Assembly (NCBI GenBank): GCA_963807085.1
Contig: CAWEBB010000046.1
Coordinates: 27,202 to 91,201, forward strand
DNA: 64,000 bases
Direction: 5' to 3'
Source of the DNA: JACKII01 sp963807085
Lineage (GTDB): Bacteria; Pseudomonadota; Alphaproteobacteria; Bin95
The notes under the pieces are model-generated. The model searched no databases and was not told the DNA's origin. It saw nothing but the letters and a program-made list of their open reading frames with translations. A program made the position numbers and the translations under genes. Below are positions 46,743 to 55,244 of this stretch, in pieces; the stretch's first letter is position 1; every line of letters starts with the position of its first letter.

Positions 46743-48024
46743 GGACACTTCGATAAATACGGCTGCGTAGCCGCTTCTGGGCCGATGTTGAACCTCGTTC
46801 GCCGCTGAACGCCCCGATGGGCGCCGTTTTGCGGCCTTTTTTGGTTGTTTTTGCCCGTTCAGCTGCGCTCCAGACGCACTTCTGCTGTCGCCACCCCGCT
46901 CACGTCGGCCCGCGGGCGGCGGCGAGGCCGTTCAGGTGGACCACGCGGCGCATGTTGTAGGCAAGGTTCTTCAGGCCGATGCGCGCCTTGGCGCGGGCGA
47001 TGCCGATGCTGCGCACCAGCGTGCCACCCATGTCGTTGGTCTGCGCGCCGAACACGTGCTCGACCCGGGCGCGGACCTTCGAGCGGGTCTTGTTGCCCGG
47101 TTTCTCGCGCTTGCTGAGTGGGCGGTTGCGATGGCCCTTGCGGTGGATGCGGCTCTTCAGGCCGCGGTCTTCCAGCTTCTCCTCAATCTCGGCCGACCGG
47201 TAGGCGCTGTCCGCCCAGACGTCCGAGGCCGTGTTGCCGTCGTCCAGCACGTCGTCGATGACCCGGCTGTCGTGCGTCGCCGCGTCCGTCACCTTGTAGC
47301 GGCGGATCAGCTTGTGTCGCCGATCGACGTTGACGTGATTCTTGTAGCCGTAGTGCGACTTGCCGTGCTTCTTGGTCCAGCGCGCGTCGGTGTCCTTCTG
47401 GCGTTTCTTCGCCGGCTTCTCGTCCCAGCCCTCGGGCGTCTCGCCCGCCTTGATCGCGGCATTCTCATCGCGGCCGTTGCGCTGCTTGGGCACCGGCACG
47501 ATCGAGGCGTCGATCATCTGCCCGCCCATCGCCAGCCAGCCCTGGGCCTCCAGGTAGCCGTCGAATGCGCCGAACAGCTCACCGACAACTCCAGCCTGGA
47601 CCAGCTGCTCGCGGTACTGCCAGACCGTCGTCGCGTCCGGAACCGGATCCTCAAGACCCAAGCCCAGGAAGCGCATGAACGACAGCCGGTCGCGCACCTG
47701 GTACTCGAACTGCTCGTCGGAGAGGTTGTAGAGCTCGCACAGCACGAGCGCCTTGAGCATCACGACCACATCCCACGGCTTGCGGCCAGCCTTGGATTTT
47801 CGGGCCTCCGGCGGCCGGCGCCAGACCGCTTCCAACTGCGGCCGGAAATACGCCCAGGGGATGGCGTTCAGCTTCACCAGCGGATCCGACTTCGCGTCTA
47901 GCCCGGCGTAGCGTTTCGAAACGTCGAAGAAGCCCATCTGGCCCATCAGCACCTCCCAGTCATCGCCCCTATATCGGCGATTCTACCGGGATCCGGCTGG
48001 ATCGCGACATTTTTCGAGGTGCCC
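46743..48024 (-). mobile_element. complete IS5-family insertion sequence (1282 bp)
   Basis: Ends GGACACTTCGATAAAT and (reverse complement of the right end) GGGCACCTCGAAAAAT form imperfect inverted repeats. Flanked by the 4 bp repeat TTTA and encoding one transposase on the minus strand. Inserted in the IS3 OrfB gene. Confidence 0.9.
46900..47946 (-). CDS. IS5-family transposase
   Basis: 348 residues starting MGQMGFFDVSKRYAGLDAKS. Seen: RDRLSFMRFLGLGLEDPVPD (IS5 N-terminal domain), MIDASIVPVPKQRNG (first Asp), VWADSAYRSAEIEEKL (second Asp), and RSKVRARVEHVFGAQTND (catalytic Glu region), ending KNLAYNMRRVVHLNGLA. The gene appears complete. Confidence 0.9.
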   Translation of the reverse strand: MGQMGFFDVSKRYAGLDAKSDPLVKLNAIPWAYFRPQLEAVWRRPPEARKSKAGRKPWDVVVMLKALVLCELYNLSDEQFEYQVRDRLSFMRFLGLGLEDPVPDATTVWQYREQLVQAGVVGELFGAFDGYLEAQGWLAMGGQMIDASIVPVPKQRNGRDENAAIKAGETPEGWDEKPAKKRQKDTDARWTKKHGKSHYGYKNHVNVDRRHKLIRRYKVTDAATHDSRVIDDVLDDGNTASDVWADSAYRSAEIEEKLEDRGLKSRIHRKGHRNRPLSKREKPGNKTRSKVRARVEHVFGAQTNDMGGTLVRSIGIARAKARIGLKNLAYNMRRVVHLNGLAAARGPT

Positions 48025-48606
48025 TTTACCTACCTGAAGGTCATCGGCTGGGGCTGGTTCTATCTCAGCACGATCCTCGACGACTACAGCCGCTACATCA
48101 TCGCCTGCAAGCTGTGCACGACGATGAAGGCAGAGGATGTCACCGCCACCCTGGAACAAGCGCTGCAGGCATCAGGGTGTGATCGGGCAATCCTCATCCA
48201 TCGACCGAGACTGCTTAGCGATAACGGCCCCTCCTACATCGCCGGCGATCTGGCCAAGTATCTCAAGGCCAAGGGTATGGAACATGTCCGCGGCGCTCCG
48301 CACCACCCGCAGACCCAAGGCAAGATCGAGCGCTGGCACCAGACCATGAAGAACCGGGTGCTGCTGGAGAACTACTTCCTGCCCGGTGACATTGAGCGGC
48401 GGATCAGCGCCTTCGTCGACTACTACAACCACCACCGATATCACGAGAGTTTGAGAAATCTGACGCCTGCCGATGCCTATCACGGCCGCGGTGCGCAGAT
48501 CCTGGAAATGAGAAAGGAGATCAAAACCCAGACCATTCAGATCCGGCGGTTGCAGCACCGAAAAGCAGCCGCCTAAACTGATCCCGAAACCGAACCAGAA
48601 CCTCCG

Positions 48607-49002
48607 TTACCAAAGCTCATACGGAGCCCGAAAAACTCTGACGACGGACACCGCCGCGATCAGCGCCTCCCGGAAGTCCCAAAGTGTGTTCGCATCCGGC
48701 ACCTTGTCGCCAGGGCCGAGACCACAGAACCGCATCCAGCTGAGCCGGTCGCGTAGCAGATACTCGGTCTGGTCCAGCGACAACCCATGCATCGTCTGCA
48801 AAACCAGCATCCGGAACTTCAGCACAGGATCGAAGCCGGGATGACCGCCCGTGGCCGGATTGCGCTCACCTAATGCTGTGTTCAGGTCAGCCCGGAACAT
48901 CTCAAAATCGACCGTCGCCGGCAGCTTTTCCAACGGATCGCCATGGGCCGACAATTCCTGAAGCCGATGATCCACATCCCAAAAGCCCGGTTGCTGAGCC
49001 AT
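48607..49002 (-). pseudogene. IS5-family transposase, N-terminal fragment
   Basis: About 120 residues starting MAQQPGFWDVDHRLQELSAH, with LLRDRLSWMRFCGLGPGDKV and PDANTLWDFREALI. Homology stops near 48640 and the catalytic acidic residues are lost. Distinct in sequence from the intact IS5 transposase next door; a candidate partner for the tail fragment at 40.3 kb. Confidence 0.75.
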
Positions 49003-49090
49003 CACATCACTCCTCGTGCCGATGGCCCTATCGAGTCACAAAATTCGCCGCAGCGATAGGTTTCCGGAGGCGTCCAGCTGTCCGCGACCC

Positions 49091-49285
49091 GGAAATACCC
49101 CTGCAGTTCGACATATCGCCTGCGGTGAGCGGCACGATGGTCTGCTGCGGCCAGATTGTGGTGGCGAGTGTGACGTGGGTGGCGTAGATTTCGCCGAAGG
49201 AGCCCCGAATCTCGGAGGTGCTGTTCAGCACGAGCCGCCCACGCATCTGGTCGGGGTCACGGGCCCAACCATACCGCGTCGTCAT
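49091..49285 (-). pseudogene. fragment of a protein of unknown function
   Basis: About 65 residues from MTTRYGWARDPDQMRGRLVL to the probable IS5 end near 49090, with GSFGEIYATHVTLATTIWPQ. The segment looks coding (ordered hydrophobic pattern) but I do not recognise the family. The rest of 49006-49404 holds the IS5-type end and a short leader region before the cell-wall hydrolase. Confidence 0.3.
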
Positions 49286-49404
49286 TGCTAGATGCGGAAG
49301 GGACACCTTGCCAAACCAGAAGACAAACGCTCGAAAGCTTGAGACATTATGAAATTGACCAAGACCTGTATGACATTGATCAAGACCTGCGGCACATCGT
49401 GATC

Positions 49405-49926
49405 ATGCGCTTCATAGTACGCTTTCTTACGATTTCGGCGGGGATCTTGTGGGGTTCTGTGGCGCTCTCGGCCCCTCAATCTTCCGATCCCGGCTCAAAC
49501 ACACCCTTGCCCAAGGCAGCACCTTCGGAGGCACAGCGGGGTGCGCCCATCACGTACCGCCCCGGTGCAAAGGTTTGCCTGGCGGAGGCTGTCTACTTCG
49601 AGAGTTGGGGCACCTCTGCGCGCGCTGCTCATGCCGTGGCCCATGTCATCCTCAATCGCCGGGAGCATGACGAGTTTCCCGAAACGGTCTGCGGCGTCGT
49701 CGCCGATGGCTGCCAGTTCTCATATCGCTGCGATGGCAAGCCCGAAAACCTGACTGATGCAGAGGAGCGTGAACGCGCCTTCCGCGCTGCTGAAGCAGTC
49801 CTCAACGGACGCGCTGGCGACCCGACTGACGGCGCGCTGTTCTTTCACTCCGAAGCGATATCGCCAGGCTGGCTCAAGACGCTGGACCGCACCGCCGAGA
49901 TCGGTGGCAATATCTTCTATCGTTAG
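49405..49926 (+). CDS. SleB-type cell wall hydrolase
   Basis: 173 residues. N-terminal signal peptide-like segment MRFIVRFLTISAGILWGSVA with a likely cleavage after ALSA. Hydrolase_2 domain: KVCLAEAVYFESWGTSARAA (catalytic Glu region), HVILNRREHDEFPETVCGVV, CQFSYRCDGKPE and the C-terminal DGALFFHSEAISPGW. Such enzymes are lytic transglycosylase-like peptidoglycan hydrolases acting in the periplasm. An upstream open extension is rejected because it lacks the signal peptide. Confidence 0.85.
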   Translation: MRFIVRFLTISAGILWGSVALSAPQSSDPGSNTPLPKAAPSEAQRGAPITYRPGAKVCLAEAVYFESWGTSARAAHAVAHVILNRREHDEFPETVCGVVADGCQFSYRCDGKPENLTDAEERERAFRAAEAVLNGRAGDPTDGALFFHSEAISPGWLKTLDRTAEIGGNIFYR

Positions 49927-49975
49927 GTCCGTGGGGAAACAGGACGGGCGTTTCGGAGATCTCCCCGCCACGGGT

Positions 49976-50698
49976 TCACGACATGCTCGGTTCCCGCACC
50001 CTTCGGTCAGTCACGGACTGCAGAAGCTCTATCCGCTTGAGTAGGTTCCTGACCGTCGACACATGCCAGCGCCCTCCCCTGCGGGTGCGCATGTTGCGGG
50101 CGTTCAGTTCGGCGGCAAGGGCACGGGGGCTGGTGTGGCCCAGGAGGCGAAGGTCGGCGATCACGTCGGCCAGCGCGCTCGCATCGGCATCGGCATTCTG
50201 TGCGACCGTCGCCCGCAGCGCCGCCCCGCCCTTGCCGGCCCGCCTCAATGCCTCGGCGCCATTGGGATTGCCCAGGACCGCGCCCCGCGCCTTGGCGGTG
50301 GCCAAGGCCTCTTTCGTGCGCCGCGAGATGGCATCCCGCTCTGCCTGTGCCACCAGCGCCATGATGCCGACGGTCAAGTCATTGGCCTCCGGGATGTCGC
50401 AAGCCAGGAAACGCACATCGCTGTCGCGCAATGTCAGCAGAAAGGCGGCATTGCGGGAGAGCCGGTCCAGCCGGGCGATCACCAGGGTGCCGCCGGTCAG
50501 GCGGGCAAGCCGGATTGCCTTTGTCAGTTCCGGTCGGTCGGGGTTACGGCCGCTTTCCACCTCCGTGAACCGCGCGGCCACCTCGGCGCCGCGGGAGTTT
50601 GCAAAGGCCTCGATGGCAGCGCGCTGTGCCGCCAACCCGAGGCCGCTGGCTCCTTGCCGCGCGGTAGACACCCGCTCATAGCCGATGAAGCGCTCCAT
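49976..50698 (-). CDS. serine recombinase (resolvase/invertase), intact copy
   Basis: 240 residues. Resolvase domain with catalytic Ser11 in FIGYERVSTARQGASGLG, RLDRLSRNAAFLL (Arg and Asp of the active site), and the E-helix AQAERDAISRRTKEALATAK. The C-terminal helix-turn-helix domain is LNARNMRTRRGGRWHVSTVR. A paralogue with the same orientation and about 110 bp of matching upstream DNA lies at 62034-62798. The ATG at 50698 gives the family N-terminus; the longer frame is rejected. Confidence 0.88.
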   Translation of the reverse strand: MERFIGYERVSTARQGASGLGLAAQRAAIEAFANSRGAEVAARFTEVESGRNPDRPELTKAIRLARLTGGTLVIARLDRLSRNAAFLLTLRDSDVRFLACDIPEANDLTVGIMALVAQAERDAISRRTKEALATAKARGAVLGNPNGAEALRRAGKGGAALRATVAQNADADASALADVIADLRLLGHTSPRALAAELNARNMRTRRGGRWHVSTVRNLLKRIELLQSVTDRRVREPSMS

Positions 50699-50719
50699 CC
50701 TTGTTCGCCCGTACAAACC

Positions 50720-50825
50720 TGCCAAACGTTCGCGGCGCAGTGTTGTACAGGATGATGGGCGGAACACGTACGCCCGTTGCAGCGATCAAAGGTCCGGGTC
50801 GCACTCGATGCACCGAACGCTGCCA
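50720..50825. repeat. upstream part of the duplicated resolvase cassette (copy 1)
   Basis: Matches 62815-62920 closely, including GATCAAAGGTCCGGGTCG and GTTGTACAGGATGATG-like text. It precedes the resolvase in both copies and may carry the recombination site and promoter. Confidence 0.6.
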
Positions 50826-50916
50826 TCCGTCCGAGGCTTGCTGCGCGCATGCCGCAGGAGGACCGGCGTCTCTTTCGATTTTTTCTCTGCCTCCACCCAG
50901 CGGCCATAGTGTCCTC

Positions 50917-51438
50917 TCATGACGGGCGGTCCTTAGCGGACGACTGGGAAAGCAGCCGCGGGCCAGCCGTGCTCGGTTCGTCATGGCTGGGTTCGTCATG
51001 GCCGGGTTTGTCATGGCCGGGTTCGCCGTTGATAGGCCGCCCCTGCAGAGGGCGGCGGGCAGCGACCAGTTCCGCCAGGGTGGCAGTGCTCAGCATCTTG
51101 ACATCGATGGTGAGGCCGGGTGGGTCCTCCTCGGGCAGTTCGGGCGGGGACACCTCCCGCCAGCCGGCCTGGGTCTTGAGAAAGAAAATCATCGAGGCCA
51201 TATCGCCGCTGCGCGCCTTGTTGATCAGGCTCTGCGCAATGGCGCCGATGGCCCGCGCCTTGCCCCTTTTATACCGTTCTGCGATGGCCGGATCCCGGTT
51301 CATCATGGAAAAGAAGGTGGTCCTGCCAATGCCGAAGTAATCGGCGATCTGCTGCACGGAGAGCACGGCGGCCAGGGTCTCGACCTCGGCCTTCTGCGCC
51401 TCGCTCAACCGGATCGGCTTGCGTCCGCTCACTGCCAT
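50917..51438 (-). CDS. phage terminase small subunit-like DNA-binding protein
   Basis: 173 residues starting MAVSGRKPIRLSEAQKAEVE after a strong GGAGG. The helix-turn-helix (LSVQQIADYFGIGRTTFFSM) and the helical RYKRGKARAIGAIAQSLINK...TQAGWREV pattern fit terminase small subunits of tailed phages. The C-terminus has repeats of GHDEPSHDEPS type. It is part of a prophage remnant with the DNA methylase fragment upstream. Confidence 0.65.
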   Translation of the reverse strand: MAVSGRKPIRLSEAQKAEVETLAAVLSVQQIADYFGIGRTTFFSMMNRDPAIAERYKRGKARAIGAIAQSLINKARSGDMASMIFFLKTQAGWREVSPPELPEEDPPGLTIDVKMLSTATLAELVAARRPLQGRPINGEPGHDKPGHDEPSHDEPSTAGPRLLSQSSAKDRPS

Positions 51439-51460
51439 CCCTCCTCCTCGATCCAGGCCA

Positions 51461-51596
51461 TCACAGGAATATCGACCCGATGACGGGCAGCATGCTCGGG
51501 TCAACCGGCAGCACATCCGGCCACAGGCGGACGCGCAGCTTTCCCAATGCGCGAAGGGGGTTCCCCTTGAGGCGACGCGCGCTCATGGAGCGGCCC
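51461..51596 (-). CDS. small phage-region protein
   Basis: 44 residues starting MSARRLKGNPLRALGKLRVR, overlapping the DNA methylase fragment stop (ATGA) and followed 22 bp later by the terminase-like gene. The tight spacing supports a real small gene of a phage late-region operon. No function recognised. Confidence 0.4.
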
Positions 51597-51720
51597 TTGC
51601 ACTTGCAATACCGGCAAAGGTCCGGCCGTCGTCCTCCAGCGTTGCCTCCTCGCCGGTGAAGGCCTGCCAGCGGGTGACCGCCACATGCACATACACCGGG
51701 TCGAGTTCCACGGCATGGCA
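51593..51720 (-). pseudogene. DNA modification methylase, C-terminal fragment
   Basis: The last ~42 residues, HAVELDPVYVHVAVTRWQAF then TGEEATLEDDGRTF, match the final motif of phage-type N6-adenine/N4-cytosine methylases, where the ELDP...Y element contacts SAM. The rest was removed at 51720 by an IS21-type remnant. Confidence 0.7.
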
Positions 51721-51967
51721 GGCCCATCTGTTCTTCCAGATCGTGGCGGCGCGCTACGAGCGGGGCTCGACGATCATGACCTCGAACCTGAGCTTTTCCA
51801 CCTGGGACCAGGCGTTCGCCGGGGACCGGGTGCTGACCGCCGCCATGCTCGACCGGCTGCTGCATCACGCCCAGGTTGCGCAGATCCAGGGCGAGAGCTA
51901 CCGGCTGAAGGACAAACGCAAAGCCGGCATCATCGGTCCGGCTTCAACCGGAAAAGACAAAACCTAA
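51721..51967 (+). pseudogene. istB: IS21-family IstB helper ATPase, C-terminal fragment
   Basis: About 80 residues: HLFFQIVAARYERGSTIMTS, FSTWDQAFAGDRVLTAAMLD and LHHAQVAQIQGESYRLKDKR, the end of the AAA+ IstB protein. It lacks Walker A and B. The motifs in 52035-52093 are its element's right end. Confidence 0.8.
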
Positions 51968-51978
51968 CGGCCACCGCC

Positions 51979-52031
51979 GCATGCCAGCACGCGCTTGAGC
52001 TACACCAAAGGCTCCGCACGCGCTGGCATGC
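51979..52031. repeat. 16 bp inverted repeat, 14/16 matches
   Basis: GCATGCCAGCACGCGC and, 21 bp on, GCACGCGCTGGCATGC. A strong hairpin just after the IstB stop, possibly a terminator without T-run or part of the element end. Confidence 0.5.
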
Positions 52032-52034
52032 TCA

Positions 52035-52093
52035 TAACACGGGCGGGCCTATTTTAAGCCGGCGAAGTGGGCCACTTTCCAACCGGCGTTGAC
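52035..52093. repeat. IS21-type right end
   Basis: Two related motifs, TTTTAAGCCGGCG and TTTCCAACCGGCGTTGACA, in tandem. Such repeats precede the terminal TGACA/TGTCA of IS21-family elements. Consistent with the IstB fragment upstream. Confidence 0.55.
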
Positions 52094-52210
52094 AGTCTGG
52101 CTGGCGCCACGTTTACGTGCTTCTCGGTGGGTCCGGGCCGGCGTATAGTGTGTAGCGCCTGGGCTGGCGCTCCTCACCAATCCATGAGCCGGCTGCATGG
52201 GAGCGTGCCT

Positions 52211-52741
52211 ATGAGTGATCCATCGGAACCATCGGAAGACGCCAACCAGCGGTCCGAAACCGATTCAAGGAGCCTCGCTGCGCGAGCAGCACAAGGCAAG
52301 GTTCTCGCAAGTGAGAATATGCTGCTTGTGGCGGAGCAGTCGCGTAAGATCCTTACAGGAGTTGACGTTGCGCTGCAGGGGGTGGACCGGAGGCCCGCTG
52401 CGGTGGCGACCGACACTTCTTTCTCCGATCTTCCCGGAGTGGATGCTGCGCTCCTGAAGCCGCTGCAGGCACTCCCGTCCCCGGTGACGCTTGAAGATGC
52501 CGCGCGGGACTATGCGCCGATGGTGCACGCGGCCGATCTTGGCGCCTCGGGATCCCGACCGGATTTTCCTACCTTTCCAGCGATTACGAAAGGTGCGCAC
52601 ATGCCAACACTAACCAACAATGGCGCCGGCCTCGACGGCATCCTGGGCTCAACCGCATCGCACGACCAGAACGGCCTTATCGGCCGCAATCATGACAGCA
52701 CTGCAAAGGGTAACTCCACACCGCTCACGTTCCTCGAATAG
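52211..52741 (+). CDS. hypothetical protein (176 residues)
   Basis: Starts MSDPSEPSEDANQRSETDSR. Ser/Asp/Glu-rich N-terminus, a helical middle (SENMLLVAEQSRKILTGVDV), and a low-complexity Gly/Asn/His-rich end (NGAGLDGILGSTASHDQNG). The last few codons and stop lie inside the remnant of a P450 gene on the other strand, so the original C-terminus has probably been lost. I recognise no family. Confidence 0.4.
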   Translation: MSDPSEPSEDANQRSETDSRSLAARAAQGKVLASENMLLVAEQSRKILTGVDVALQGVDRRPAAVATDTSFSDLPGVDAALLKPLQALPSPVTLEDAARDYAPMVHAADLGASGSRPDFPTFPAITKGAHMPTLTNNGAGLDGILGSTASHDQNGLIGRNHDSTAKGNSTPLTFLE

Positions 52742-53659
52742 ATACCCCGACCACGTGAATTCCTTGCGGACACGGCCGCCAATTACAGGAAAGAGTGGTG
52801 CGGTCCGGCGCACCTCCTGAACAAAGGGCTGCACCAAGGTGTCATCGTCCAGCAATCGACTGCGCCATTCTGGATGGCGATAAAGCTCCAGCGCAGCGAA
52901 TGTGATAAATCGGCCGATCCCGTTGGGCGAAGCGGGTTGATAAGCTCTACGGAGGCGGTCTGAACGGGGAGTAACGCGCCATCGGGGTCGCGATGAAAGG
53001 CAATTCTCTGCATAGGCGTAACAGGGTGATCGTCCGGTCCGTCACGAACGCTTCGGACCTGGCGATCCGTCCAGCGTTCGCTACGCTTGCGCAGCCAAAA
53101 TGCTCGTGCGAAAGCAGGGCCAAACGAGGCTGCCGCATCAATCATTGCAGTCAGTTCTGCTGTTCGCCGCGCAATCGAGGTCGGTTACTCCGTCAATCCG
53201 ATCCAGGCCAGAGCCGTGTCGGTCAGATTGGCGCGCACCGCTTCGTGCAGCACAACCTGACCCTGCCAATTGGCGACATGCTCGGTCCATTTTGCGCGAA
53301 ACATGGCCGCGATGTCGTCCAAAGCACCCTCTGTCATGAGGTCCATGAACATGCGCTTGCGATGGGAATATGCTGCACCGTCCAAAGCCTACACCGACCG
53401 CTTGCCCTGCAAAAGCGCAACGGTCGTAAAAGGCATCGCACCGCGACGAGTGAACCGATGACCATCGTAGAACATTGTCGCTACGTCGCGGCCCTAAACG
53501 CAGATTACGCAGCTGCCCATGAGTTCTTGTGCGGAACGCATTGCTCCCCAGACGTTCGCAGCGGTTGGAGATAAAAGGATACCCTTTCCGCAACAGGGCG
53601 AGGGTTGAGTCCAGGGCTGGATCCTCTGGGAGCTTTTCAGAAGCATGGGACGTGTTCAT
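52728..53659 (-). pseudogene. CYP152-type cytochrome P450 (fatty-acid peroxygenase), multiply frameshifted and truncated
   Basis: Pieces in changing frames follow the family order: KLPEDPALDSTLALLRKGY and FISNRCERLGSNAF (N-terminus); DGAAYSHRKRMFMDLM; HRDPDGALLPVQTASVELIN, where CYP152 enzymes have the I-helix region with LRPT; RFITFAALELYRHPEWRSRL; then VQEVRRTAPLFPVIGGRVRK and FTWSGYLFEE. The heme-Cys segment is missing. CYP152 enzymes hydroxylate or decarboxylate fatty acids using hydrogen peroxide. At least three frameshifts and the lost C-terminus make it dead. Confidence 0.75.
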
Positions 53660-53851
53660 GGATTCACCCATTGAGAATATTGAATATGGAAAAGCGCATA
53701 CTAACGGCAGAGAGCATCCGCACCATCACTCCCGTTTTTACGCAACGTGCCTGTCGCTTAGAAATGATCCCGGATAGAAACAATTCGTCCCCCCGGATAT
53801 TCCGCGCGGATCGGTGCTGGCGGCAAGATTTCTGGACGAATATCCGTGATT

Positions 53852-55243
53852 TCATGGGAGAAAGCCATTTGTCAGAGCAGGCCACACGAGCCCCGCCCCA
53901 GCCGGTACGACTACCAATGCGGCGGCTGCGGCCAGCATCGTCGTTTTGGTGGGAAGGTCTAGCGTCTGCACCGGGCCATGGTCCGGCTTGAAGACCATCG
54001 GACCGATAACGCGGGCGTAGTAAAAAAGCGACAGCACGGAATTGGCAATCGCGAGGAGCGCGAGCCAGGCGTAACCACCCTCAATCACCGCGAGAAACAG
54101 GGCGAACTTGCCGAGAAATCCCACGAGCGGCGGAATGCCCACCAGCGACAGGAAGGCGACGATCAGCGCGACGGCGGACCAGGGCCGCTGATGCAAAAGG
54201 CCCGCGTAATTGGCCAGAGCCGTGCGGCCGCGCAGATAGGCCACGACCGCAAAGGCGGCGATGGTTGCCAGCGCATAAACGCCGACGAACGCCAAAAGCG
54301 CCGGCAGCGCGTCGTCGGCCAGGCCCGTCACCGCGACCGCCATCAGCGCATAGCCGGCCTGACTGACCGAGGACCAGCCGATTAGCCGCCGCACGTCCTC
54401 CTGCCAGAGCGCCGCGAGATTGCCGAGCGTCATCGTCGCCGCGGCGAGAAGCGCAATCAGCAGGCGCAGCGATCCGTCCGGCGGAAACAGGCCAACCAGC
54501 CGGATCAGCGCGACTGCGGCCGCTATTTTCGGGACAGTCGTCAGGAACGCGGCAACGGGAACCGGCGCGCCTTCGGCCACGTCTGGCACCCAAGTGTAGC
54601 CCGGGACCGCGCCGAGTTTGAAAAGCAAGCCGGTGAGCACCAACATGAGCCCGGCGAGCGTCAGGGTGTCTGCGGCGCTTGCGCCCTTCAACCCGGCGTA
54701 GGCGGTTGTGCCCATCATGCCCATCATCAACACCACGCCGATCACCATCAGCGCATTGGCGAGGACACCAACGAGGAAGTACTTCATCCCCGCCTCGACC
54801 GAAATCGCCCAGTCGCGATGGTAGGCTGCCAGCACATATCCCGTGATTGACGACAGCAGCACGCCCATCACCAACTGCATCAAATCTGCCGCGCCGGCAA
54901 TGGCCATTGCGCCCAACGCCGAGAACAGCAGCATCGCATATACCTCGCCGTGCCGTCCGTCGGTGGCAAACCAGCCGGGCGAGAGCAGGACGCAAAGCCC
55001 CGTGGCGCAGAGGATCATCAGCCGAGCCGCCCCCGTCGCCCCGTCGAGCGCAAAGGTGCCCGAGAAAGTGAGGCGGTGGACATCAAACTGCGCCACCGCG
55101 AGGGCGCCTGCGGCGGCAAGACCAGCAAGCGCGAGGAGAGCACAGAGGCCGTGCCGCCGCTGCGGGATGAACATCGCAACGAGCAGCACCGCGACGGCGG
55201 TGAGCAGGACCGCAATCTCGGGAGCAAGATCTCCAATCGGCAT
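53852..55243 (-). CDS. nuoN: complex I-type membrane subunit N (NuoN-like)
   Basis: 463 residues, about 13-14 membrane helices, last gene of the operon. Antiporter-like core with FKLGAVPGYTWVPDVAEGAP, PVAAFLTTVPKIAA and LAALWQEDVRRLIGWSS. The Lys residues of TM7 and TM8 are kept. The Glu usual in TM5 (family ELLSLP-type motif) is replaced: the segment reads MGVLLSSITGYVLAAY around residues 127-141. That Glu belongs to the ion-transfer chain, so coupling may be altered. It starts 1 bp after the nuoM stop. Confidence 0.88.
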   Translation of the reverse strand: MPIGDLAPEIAVLLTAVAVLLVAMFIPQRRHGLCALLALAGLAAAGALAVAQFDVHRLTFSGTFALDGATGAARLMILCATGLCVLLSPGWFATDGRHGEVYAMLLFSALGAMAIAGAADLMQLVMGVLLSSITGYVLAAYHRDWAISVEAGMKYFLVGVLANALMVIGVVLMMGMMGTTAYAGLKGASAADTLTLAGLMLVLTGLLFKLGAVPGYTWVPDVAEGAPVPVAAFLTTVPKIAAAVALIRLVGLFPPDGSLRLLIALLAAATMTLGNLAALWQEDVRRLIGWSSVSQAGYALMAVAVTGLADDALPALLAFVGVYALATIAAFAVVAYLRGRTALANYAGLLHQRPWSAVALIVAFLSLVGIPPLVGFLGKFALFLAVIEGGYAWLALLAIANSVLSLFYYARVIGPMVFKPDHGPVQTLDLPTKTTMLAAAAALVVVPAGAGLVWPALTNGFLP

Positions 55244-55244
55244 G

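Larger units (their letters stand above)
46603..48576 (+). pseudogene. IS3-family transposase OrfB, split by an IS5 element
   Basis: Part 1 (46603-46742): SEATVYRILKAEDLITAPAH to RPNELWQTDF. Part 2 (48029-48576): TYLKVIGWGWFYLSTILDDY (DDE Asp), LLSDNGPSYIAGDLAKYL (second Asp), HHPQTQGKIERWHQTMKNR (Glu). Removing the IS5 element and one TTTA rejoins WQTDF-TYLKV exactly. The 5' end was already cut by the IS481 element, so the gene is doubly disrupted. Confidence 0.85.

Noticed and set aside
50676..51014. 112-codon minus-strand gene MTNPAMTNPAMTNRA... before the resolvase
   Set aside because: It overlaps the end of the terminase-like gene in another frame, and the shared segment with the second resolvase cassette is better explained as non-coding upstream DNA.
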